A stretch of 29,103 nucleotides of DNA from Erysipelotrichaceae bacterium UBA4808 (GTDB lineage: Bacteria > Bacillota_I > Bacilli_A > Erysipelotrichales > Erysipelotrichaceae), in the NCBI GenBank assembly GCA_002402585.1, contig DHGC01000085.1:23168-52270 (forward strand), written 5' to 3'. The translations under genes and the position numbers were made by a program. Shown in pieces: positions 23,679 to 29,103 of this stretch (position 1 is its first letter; each line of letters begins with the position of its first letter). The notes beneath the pieces were generated by a model that was not told where the DNA came from, did not search any database, and saw only the letters and a program-made list of their open reading frames with translations.

Positions 23679-25129
23679 AAAGTGTTGAAGTTGAAGGGTC
23701 TAAGCAATAAACTCAAGGGCAGTTCTTTGATGATATCCAGAAAGACCATTGTGAAGGCTGAGTATAAAGCGGGTTTAAGTAAGACCAAGTCGACTTTGAT
23801 TAATGCATTGAAATAGCTTTTACCCAATACCTGGGCTGCCTCATTGAATCTCAGACCAAGCTTATTAAAGCCTTGTTCAATGCTTTGATAAGCTAAACCA
23901 GCATAACGAATGATCAATGCGAAAATAAGAAGAATGATGCTTTGGTTCAATTTGATGGGAATGATGTTTCTTAGATTTAGAAAGAAAATCAAACTTAAGA
24001 TGCCTATGACCGAACCAGGAATGGAATAACCCAATAAGGTAAGTTTGCCTGCGATAAAGCTAATGAAACTTTTTTGAATCCGTCCGTGATTGGCAAGAAC
24101 AAAGGCGATAAGTAAGATGATCAAGCTGACCCCAATGCTTAAACCCAATGAATTGCTTAAGCTACTTATGAATCGATTTAAGCGGATTGAAGCGAGGCTT
24201 TGAATACTCCAATAAAAAAGTTGTATAAGAGGAATGCCAAAGCTTAGGAATAAGAAGAGCGTGAGCATACTGACAAGGTAGATGGAATGTTTTGGTTTCA
24301 AGGCTGTGGGTTGTAGGGGTTTACCTTTAATGGGCACAAGATTCTGTATTCTTCGACCAATGAATGCAAAGATTGCCAATAGAACCAAAGTTAGAACCAT
24401 CAATAACGCAGCTAAGCGTAACGCTGTATCAAAGTCCTGGAAACGTAGCCAACTACGTACAATGGCTGTGGAGAAACTGGGAATACCCAAGTAAGATACA
24501 ACCCCATAATCACTTAAGACTTCGAGTGCGACCAACAAACCACCGCTTAAGCGTGCAGGTAAACTGAGAGGAAGAATTAATTTTAAAAAGATGCGTGGAT
24601 AAGAATAGCCTAAAACACGTGCATTCTCAATGTAATTCCCAAGGCTACGATTGATAATGGCCTTCGTACTGATGTATATATAGGGAAATAGACTTAAGGT
24701 ATAGACGAAGATGGCCATGAATTTAGGATCCACGACAAACCACGTTGCTTGATAGGGGATATTCAGACTACGTAGAAACGTCTGAAGTGTTCCAGTATAA
24801 CTGATGAAATAGGTCCAGAAGTAAGCCAAAACATAAGGAGGAAACGCAAGGGCGAGATAAAAAAGAAAACTGAAGAGTTTTCGTCCTTTGAACTGGAAGA
24901 GTGTAACCATACCAGCTAAAAATATCCCCAACAGACTCGCAAAAAATGTTGAGAACCCGACAATGATCAAGGTGTTCACACTGACATCCCCGAGCACATA
25001 ACGAACACTGTGTTGCCAGTTCTCGTTTGTAGGCTTTGTGAGCAAGGTGAAGGTTTCGCTAAACAAAATAAAGATAAGCAGAATCCAGAGGATACTACTT
25101 ATCTTTGTAAAACGTTTCCAATTAAACAT
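23615..25129 (-). CDS. iron(III)-type ABC permease, frameshifted near its end
   Basis: 504 residues as it stands. It has two halves of about six helices, each with an EAA-type loop that contacts the ATPase (NARVLGYSYPRIFLKLILP in the first, NEAAQVLGKSYFNALIKVDL in the second), as in FbpB/SfuB-like fused permeases. ATG 25129 is preferred over a TTG at 25138 because it overlaps the stop of the binding-protein gene (TAATG). After L484 one base is missing at about 23678, so the last helix and tail are replaced by a 20-residue false end (PPRFISMPMM...). The transporter may be impaired, or this may be a sequencing error. Middle gene of a three-gene importer operon. Confidence 0.88.
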   Translation of the reverse strand: MFNWKRFTKISSILWILLIFILFSETFTLLTKPTNENWQHSVRYVLGDVSVNTLIIVGFSTFFASLLGIFLAGMVTLFQFKGRKLFSFLFYLALAFPPYVLAYFWTYFISYTGTLQTFLRSLNIPYQATWFVVDPKFMAIFVYTLSLFPYIYISTKAIINRSLGNYIENARVLGYSYPRIFLKLILPLSLPARLSGGLLVALEVLSDYGVVSYLGIPSFSTAIVRSWLRFQDFDTALRLAALLMVLTLVLLAIFAFIGRRIQNLVPIKGKPLQPTALKPKHSIYLVSMLTLFLFLSFGIPLIQLFYWSIQSLASIRLNRFISSLSNSLGLSIGVSLIILLIAFVLANHGRIQKSFISFIAGKLTLLGYSIPGSVIGILSLIFFLNLRNIIPIKLNQSIILLIFALIIRYAGLAYQSIEQGFNKLGLRFNEAAQVLGKSYFNALIKVDLVLLKPALYSAFTMVFLDIIKELPLSLLLRPFNFNTLPPRFISMPMMRCWLNPPSLL

Positions 25130-26136
25130 TATTCCCAACCAACTTCATCAAAAAGTTGAATTGTTTCAATATTGTGTTGACCAAGTGTTTCATAATCCAC
25201 TTCAGCTTTATTGAAGGCGTCCCAAGGCAAGAGCAGACTTGAGACAGGGATGGAATTCAAAGCTGGATATTCCCCATTGCGCTCCGCGTATTCTTTTTGA
25301 GCAGATTCGCTGAGTAAAAATTCGATCAAACGTTGAGCGTTATCGGGATTAGGACTGTCCTTGATCTTGGCAATCCAACTGATATTCACATGGGTTTCTT
25401 CAGGATAGATCAAACCGAGTTGTTGAGCAACTTTGACTTCTTCCGCATCGGTAGAACGTTCCATTGCGGCCACATAGTAGGTATTCATAATGGCATACTG
25501 ACCTAAACCTGCAATAACCGACTTGGCTTGGTCACGATCATTACCAGTTGGTGTTCGTGCAAAATTTTTCACAAGACCTTGCGCTAATTGTCTTGTTGTT
25601 TCGTAACCATCGTTTTGAATATGATTGGCTATTAAGGCGAGGTTGTATGAAGAGGTGGAACTACGACTTAGGATGGTCCCAAGGTATTGTGGATCGCTTA
25701 GATCTTCAAGGTTCTTAACACTTGGTGTTGGATTGTTTACTTTATCATAAACAATGATGCGTGCACGTTTTGTCAGTGCGACCCATTTATCGCCATAAGT
25801 GTTGGCATCCAATGTATCCTTGGCGGTATTCAAATCTAAATCGGCTAGTAATTCATTCTGCAATGCAGGATAAAGGGCTTCCGCCCCAACGGTCATGAAG
25901 ATGTCGGCAATAGGATCAGCTTGTTCGAGTTTAAGACGTTCAATCAGCTCATCGCCTTTCCCTTCAAAGAGATTTACTTTGATTCCGGTTTCCGATTCAA
26001 AGCGTAGTAAAAGGTCTTTATCGACATCGTAATTACGTGCCGAGTAGATGTTGAGTTCGTTTGTCGCTTCAGGCTGTGCTTGTGTACAGGCTGTGAAGAT
26101 AAGCAAACTTAAGAGTAGGAGTGAAAGCTTACGCAT
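25129..26136 (-). CDS. iron(III)-type ABC importer substrate-binding lipoprotein
   Basis: 335 residues. A lipoprotein signal peptide is clear: MRKLSLLLLSLLIFTAC with the lipid-carrying C17. The mature protein shows the FbpA/FutA pattern: LNIYSARNYDVDKDLL at the start, FMTVGAEALY, ILSRSSTSSYN and a tyrosine pair in NTYYVAAMERS; those tyrosines bind Fe(III) in known relatives. It should sit on the outer face of the membrane and deliver ferric iron, or another small anion complex, to the downstream permease. First gene of the operon; GAGGA precedes the ATG. A CRP/FNR-like palindrome lies 16 bases upstream of the start (separate entry). No Fur-box-like sequence was seen. Confidence 0.92.
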   Translation of the reverse strand: MRKLSLLLLSLLIFTACTQAQPEATNELNIYSARNYDVDKDLLLRFESETGIKVNLFEGKGDELIERLKLEQADPIADIFMTVGAEALYPALQNELLADLDLNTAKDTLDANTYGDKWVALTKRARIIVYDKVNNPTPSVKNLEDLSDPQYLGTILSRSSTSSYNLALIANHIQNDGYETTRQLAQGLVKNFARTPTGNDRDQAKSVIAGLGQYAIMNTYYVAAMERSTDAEEVKVAQQLGLIYPEETHVNISWIAKIKDSPNPDNAQRLIEFLLSESAQKEYAERNGEYPALNSIPVSSLLLPWDAFNKAEVDYETLGQHNIETIQLFDEVGWE

Positions 26137-26151
26137 GCTTCCTCTTTTCTA

Positions 26152-26167
26152 AGTGATGTATGTCACA
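26152..26167. promoter_or_regulatory. CRP/FNR-type palindrome upstream of the iron-importer operon
   Basis: On the minus strand TGTGA-CATACA-TCACT matches nine of ten half-site bases of the TGTGA-N6-TCACA pattern bound by CRP/FNR-superfamily regulators. It lies 16 bases before the ATG of the binding-protein gene, at or just after the likely promoter. That position would suit a repressor or roadblock more than a classical activator. Confidence 0.45.
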
Positions 26168-26212
26168 TAAATAGTTTAACCAAGCATGCTTGAAAAAGCA
26201 AAGGATATTATC

Positions 26213-26234
26213 AAAAAAAGCCCTAAATCAGGGC
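26213..26234 (-). terminator. terminator overlapping the GNAT stop codon
   Basis: On the minus strand GCCCT-GATTT-AGGGC is followed by seven T. The stop codon TAG lies at the loop/stem boundary, so the hairpin's left arm is coding sequence. Confidence 0.85.
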
Positions 26235-26693
26235 ATTCAGTTCGTTTTCTGTTAATCGATAGGTTGTCCATTCTTTCATGAATTTAGCCCCAAGACTTTG
26301 ATAGAACTGGATGCTTGGCGCATTCCAGTCCAAGACAGACCATTCCATACGACCACAGCCTCTTTCTAATGCAAGCTTAGCCAGATATTTGAAGACTTGC
26401 TTACCGTAGCCCATATGACGATAGTCTGGCTTGATGTAAAGGTCTTCTAGATATAAACCTGCTTTGCCTAAGAAGGTAGAGAAATTGTGGAAATACAAGG
26501 CAAAGCCAATGACCGTAACATCCAATTTTAAGATAAGAGCTTCCGCTTTTTTCTGTTCAAATAACCAATACGTAAGAAGATCTTCAGTCGCCACAGCTTC
26601 CGTACTCAAGTTCTCATAATCTGCCAATTCTTGAATCAAAGCCAAAAGATTTGGGACATCGCTTACTTGAGCTTGTTTGATTTTTAGTTCCAT
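26223..26693 (-). CDS. GNAT-family N-acetyltransferase
   Basis: 156 residues from ATG 26693. The GNAT core is visible: LEDLYIKPDYRHMGYGKQVF with the acetyl-CoA-binding R-x-x-G-x-G-like loop, then ARLA-like LAKLALERGC and WNAPSIQFYQSLGA. This resembles the diamine/polyamine or general small-molecule acetyltransferases; substrate unknown. A longer frame to 26759 exists, but AAGGAG with a four-base spacer before ATG 26693 and the normal family N-terminus (MELKIKQAQVSDVPNLLALI) decide for the shorter one. It lies just after the terminator of the upstream glucosidase gene, so it may depend on read-through. Confidence 0.9.
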   Translation of the reverse strand: MELKIKQAQVSDVPNLLALIQELADYENLSTEAVATEDLLTYWLFEQKKAEALILKLDVTVIGFALYFHNFSTFLGKAGLYLEDLYIKPDYRHMGYGKQVFKYLAKLALERGCGRMEWSVLDWNAPSIQFYQSLGAKFMKEWTTYRLTENELNALI

Positions 26694-26702
26694 GGTTCTC
26701 CT

Positions 26703-26729
26703 TAAAAAGAAGAGCACCCGAGGGTGCTC
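26703..26729 (-). terminator. terminator of the 6-phospho-beta-glucosidase gene
   Basis: On the minus strand GAGCACCC-TC-GGGTGCTC, a perfect eight-pair stem, followed by TTCTTTTT. The ribosome binding site of the GNAT gene starts right behind the T run. Confidence 0.85.
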
Positions 26730-26733
26730 GATC

Positions 26734-28113
26734 CTATAAACTTTCTGCGTTTTCTTCAATAAGCTCTTTATACCAGAAGAAAGACTTCTTCTTCATGCGC
26801 GATAAATCCTTGAGATCATCATTGTCACGATTGACATAGATAAACCCATAACGTTTCTCAAAGCCTTGGTGCGTTGAAATCAAATCGATTGCAGACCATG
26901 GACAATAACCTATGACATCCACACCCGCTTCAACTGTATGTTTGAGCTCAGTGATGTGTTGCTTGAGGTAGTCGATGCGATAGTCATCATTGATTGAACC
27001 ATCTTCTTCGACTCTATCATAAGCACCTAAGCCATTTTCAGTGATCAAGAGTGGTAAATGATAGCGGGCATACATTTCCATCATGGTGGTTCTGAATCCA
27101 AGTGGATCAATTTGCCAACCAAAATCAGTGAATGGCAAGAATTCATTCTTAACACCTGCATAGAAGGCCTCATCAGAGAGACCGATTTGTTGGTCAGCCT
27201 CTGGATTTGGTTTGACATCAGCACTTGGACCTTCAAAGGTCGCGGTGGAATAGTAGTTGAATGCGATGAAATCAGGTTTACCTGCTTTGAGGATTTCCAT
27301 TTCTTCATCCGACACATCCAATTTAAAGCCCTTCTTATGCATGTAGTCCAAAGCGATGGGGTTGTATTTACCCCATACCGCAATGTCCAGATACAACCAG
27401 TTACGAACCGCATTGATGTAGAGAACGGCAAGATTGTCTTCAGGTTTTGAAGTATGCGGATAGTTCACACTGATATTTGGAGCAGGTCCGATCTTTGCAT
27501 CTGGAATCATATCGTGGCAGAGTTTAAAGACTTTGGCTTGAGCCAGAAGCATGTAGTGATTGGATTGATACAAGAGGTGTTCTTGTCCTGGTTTGGTTGT
27601 GCCAATGATTGGGCCATATAGAATCATCATGTTTTGTTCATTGATGGTTAGCCAATATTTGACGCGAGTGCCGTATTCTTTAAAGAGAATCGTGGCGAAT
27701 TCGACAAAGGCATCCATGGTTTTAGGATTCGTCCAACCACCGACTTTGTCCAATTCGTTGGGTAGATCGAAGTGATACATCGTAACGATGGGTTCGATGC
27801 CGTATTTTAGACATTCATCAATTAAGTTACTGTAGAATTCAACACCTTTAGGGTTAACTTCACCTGAACCTGTAGGTAAGATACGTGTCCATGCGATGGA
27901 GAAACGATAAGCTTTCAAACCCATTTCAGCGAATAAAGCGACGTCTTCTTTATAATGATGATAATGATCTGAGCATACATTAAAATTAGGTGTACCAGGA
28001 AAAGGGTCCTTGACATCTTGAACGGATAAACCTTTACCGTCCTCATTATAGGCTCCTTCAACTTGGTAAGCACTTGTGGAAGCGCCCCATAAGAAATTCT
28101 TTGGTAATGACAT
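26734..28113 (-). CDS. 6-phospho-beta-glucosidase (glycoside hydrolase family 1)
   Basis: 459 residues, normal for GH1. N-terminal signature NFLWGASTSAYQVEGAYNED, acid/base E159 in LTINEQN, nucleophile E359 in LLITENGLG. The C-terminal STHQGFEKRYGFIYV gives the Ser...Lys-x-Tyr phosphate-binding set of enzymes that cleave PTS-imported, 6-phosphorylated beta-glucosides (cellobiose, salicin, arbutin) rather than free ones. Cytoplasmic; no signal peptide. AAGGAGG lies six bases before the ATG. It is monocistronic between two terminators. No PTS permease is adjacent, so its substrate importer must be elsewhere. Confidence 0.95.
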   Translation of the reverse strand: MSLPKNFLWGASTSAYQVEGAYNEDGKGLSVQDVKDPFPGTPNFNVCSDHYHHYKEDVALFAEMGLKAYRFSIAWTRILPTGSGEVNPKGVEFYSNLIDECLKYGIEPIVTMYHFDLPNELDKVGGWTNPKTMDAFVEFATILFKEYGTRVKYWLTINEQNMMILYGPIIGTTKPGQEHLLYQSNHYMLLAQAKVFKLCHDMIPDAKIGPAPNISVNYPHTSKPEDNLAVLYINAVRNWLYLDIAVWGKYNPIALDYMHKKGFKLDVSDEEMEILKAGKPDFIAFNYYSTATFEGPSADVKPNPEADQQIGLSDEAFYAGVKNEFLPFTDFGWQIDPLGFRTTMMEMYARYHLPLLITENGLGAYDRVEEDGSINDDYRIDYLKQHITELKHTVEAGVDVIGYCPWSAIDLISTHQGFEKRYGFIYVNRDNDDLKDLSRMKKKSFFWYKELIEENAESL

Positions 28114-28125
28114 AGTGTCCTCCTT

Positions 28126-28131
28126 GAGATG
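28126..28131 (-). promoter_or_regulatory. possible stray TATA-rich region; see -10 box of glucosidase promoter nearby
   Basis: Upstream of the glucosidase gene the minus strand reads TTTGATATAATTAAACC; the TATAAT there (about 28143-28138) is a good -10, about 25 bases before the start codon. No good -35 at 16-18 bases is visible, so control by an activator is possible. The position given here marks the leader just downstream of that box. Confidence 0.25.
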
Positions 28132-28189
28132 GTTTAATTATATCAAACAATACATCGATACAAAATGTGGACGAATGAAAATATGATGA

Positions 28190-28219
28190 CAAAATTAAAG
28201 CGATTTCTCAATCGCTTTA
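28190..28219 (-). terminator. terminator of the CoA-binding protein gene
   Basis: AAAGCGATT (28197-28205) and AATCGCTTT (28210-28218) form a perfect nine-pair stem with a four-base loop. On the minus strand it is followed by TTTAATTTTG. It lies just after the stop codon of the upstream gene. Confidence 0.75.
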
Positions 28220-28224
28220 TAATG

Positions 28225-28611
28225 CTATAGATAATTACCAACCACCAAGACACACGCCTCAATGGACACAAGCCCTAAATCCTTTGCCTCTTCCAAGAGA
28301 TCGGTACTGATTGTACCGGGTTGAAGCCAAATGTATTTGATGCCCAACTGCGCAATTGAGTTGAGATATTTAATCCCAATCGTAGGGTTTACCACAAATA
28401 CAACCAAATCAGGAACAACTGGACATTTCTCTAATGATTCATAGACCATTTCACCGAAAAGCTTTGGATAATTGGGGTTGATGGGATAAGCATTTTTCTT
28501 AAGTGCTCGAATCTTACGAACGATTTTATTCGCATAAGAATCACTATCCTTATTTACACCTAAAACTGCAATGTGTTGGCTTTGAGCCAATACTTTCTTG
28601 GGATCACTCAT
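28225..28611 (-). CDS. CoA-binding domain protein (YccU-like)
   Basis: 128 residues, a single CoA_binding_2 Rossmann-like domain: HIAVLGVNKDSDSYANKIVR at the N-terminus, AYPINPNYPKLFGEMVYESL, PDLVVFVVNP, and KYIWLQPGTIS. These small cytoplasmic proteins resemble the CoA-binding domain of succinyl-CoA synthetase; their role is not known. ATG 28611 is preferred over the GTG at 28620 because GAGGTG stands at a proper distance from it. The gene is divergent from the DegV-family gene, with about 110 bases between. Confidence 0.92.
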   Translation of the reverse strand: MSDPKKVLAQSQHIAVLGVNKDSDSYANKIVRKIRALKKNAYPINPNYPKLFGEMVYESLEKCPVVPDLVVFVVNPTIGIKYLNSIAQLGIKYIWLQPGTISTDLLEEAKDLGLVSIEACVLVVGNYL

Positions 28612-28671
28612 TTTACTCACCTCGTATTACTATTGTATCGAAGAAGGATGTCTTTGCATAGTGTTATACAA

Positions 28672-28701
28672 TTGACAAACATGAACAGCTTTCGTTATTA
28701 T
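28672..28701 (+). promoter_or_regulatory. promoter of the DegV-family gene
   Basis: A perfect TTGACA (28672-28677), 18 bases, TATTAT (28696-28701). AAAGGAGG (28711-28718) is a near-perfect ribosome binding site before the ATG at 28724. Confidence 0.7.
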
Positions 28702-28723
28702 ATCCAACCTAAAGGAGGTTAAT

Positions 28724-29103
28724 ATGGCGAAAATTTGTTTCGTAACCGATGCATCTGTTTCCTTGTATCCCAATGAAGCAAAACAACTTGGCATCGAAAT
28801 TGCGCCCTTATCCGTCATCATTGATAATGTGGAATTTAAAGATTTATTGAATATCAGTCCCTTGGATGTCGTCGAAGCCATCAAAGCTAAGAAAGATTTA
28901 AAGACATCACAACCCAACATTGGGTTTTTAGATGAATTGATGGAACGTCTCAAAGCAGATAATTACGATGCGATCTTGGTTTTTTCCATCGCAAGTTATC
29001 TTTCAGGAACTTATTCGGCAGTCCGTTTGGCGGCGGATACGCATGGTTTAACCAATATTCACCTCGTAGACAGTCGCTCAGTAGCGGCTCCGATTCGACA
29101 TGT
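28724..29103 (+). CDS. DegV-family fatty-acid-binding protein (5' part, cut by window end)
   Basis: 126 complete codons are present with no stop. The start MAKICFVTDASVSLYPNEAK is the DegV pattern (a VTDSxxDLP-like first motif), followed by IAPLSVIIDNVEFKD, the LKTSQPNIGFLDEL motif (TSQPSxxxF in the family) and VFSIASYLSGTYSAVR (the SSxLSGTYxxA motif). The residue SIASYLSGTY keeps the Ser/Gly/Thr used to hold the fatty-acid carboxylate. Members (FakB) present fatty acids to the kinase FakA in Bacillota for phospholipid synthesis. That role is known for some relatives; it is inferred here. Confidence 0.93.
   Translation, partial: MAKICFVTDASVSLYPNEAKQLGIEIAPLSVIIDNVEFKDLLNISPLDVVEAIKAKKDLKTSQPNIGFLDELMERLKADNYDAILVFSIASYLSGTYSAVRLAADTHGLTNIHLVDSRSVAAPIRH

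Noticed and set aside
26694..26759. 22-residue N-terminal extension of the GNAT protein
   Set aside because: It would be read through the glucosidase terminator hairpin and is not part of the family; ATG 26693 has AAGGAG.
28160..28192. Possible cre site or GntR-type operator upstream of the 6-phospho-beta-glucosidase gene
   Set aside because: TGAAAATATGATGACA lacks the central CG, and the TGTAT copies are direct rather than inverted; not enough to call.
28630..28953. Minus-strand ORF opposite the DegV-family gene start
   Set aside because: It is antisense to a clear DegV N-terminus with promoter and ribosome binding site; a shadow frame.
1..29103. CRISPR arrays, tRNA/rRNA genes, insertion-sequence transposases, prophage genes
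   Set aside because: I looked on both strands and saw none: no regular spacer-repeat array, no tRNA cloverleaf-like segments in the gaps, and no transposase or phage motifs.

Overview
The window looks like chromosome from a low-GC member of the Bacillota. The standard code is in use (TGA is a working stop, for example for addA), Shine-Dalgarno sites are of the AAGGAGG type, and the gene set (AddAB, a LytS-type sensor kinase, MupG/MurQ, 6-phospho-beta-glucosidase, DegV) fits that group. An Erysipelotrichales-like bacterium is my guess from overall gene style; I could not test it.

Layout, left to right. (1) 1-2227 (+): the two halves of a heterodimeric ABC exporter, the first cut by the window edge. 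(2) 2228-4200: a visibly AT-rich block that breaks the housekeeping style. It holds a small HTH (DUF2089-like) gene plus a small membrane-protein gene on the minus strand, and a divergent secreted 190-residue protein. Tandem 21-bp-spaced operator-like repeats, a hairpin holding the Shine-Dalgarno sequence, a four-codon leader ORF and a terminator lie around them. This is the best candidate for something undescribed. (3) 4201-9979 (-): addB-addA, recombinational repair helicase-nuclease. (4) 10027-11699 (+): an EamA transporter and an unrecognised 267-residue protein. (5) 11846-14979 (+): a membrane histidine kinase translationally coupled to a REC-HD-GYP response regulator. (6) 14997-16762 (-): a YigZ-family protein and an HI0933-type flavoprotein. 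(7) 16809-21833 (+): purB, a sugar-nucleotidyltransferase/left-handed beta-helix protein, mupG, a lactose/cellobiose-type PTS EIIA and murQ. The last three form a peptidoglycan-amino-sugar salvage set. (8) 21889-22894: a decayed DUF4143-type AAA ATPase pseudogene between imperfect direct repeats. (9) 22924-26136 (-): an iron-type ABC importer (lipoprotein, permease, ATPase) whose permease carries a one-base deletion near its C-terminus. (10) 26223-28611 (-): a GNAT acetyltransferase, a GH1 6-phospho-beta-glucosidase and a CoA-binding protein, each with its own terminator. (11) 28724-29103 (+): the start of a DegV-family gene cut by the window edge.

Several start codons are better placed than the longest ORF suggests (addA, murQ, the GNAT protein, the CoA-binding protein, the iron permease). 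These choices are explained in the entries. The strongest biological story by known function is regions 7 and 10: uptake and intracellular cleavage of phosphorylated cell-wall and beta-linked disaccharides. The strongest novelty candidates are the 2.2-4.1 kb block and the MupG-EIIA(Lac)-MurQ arrangement.
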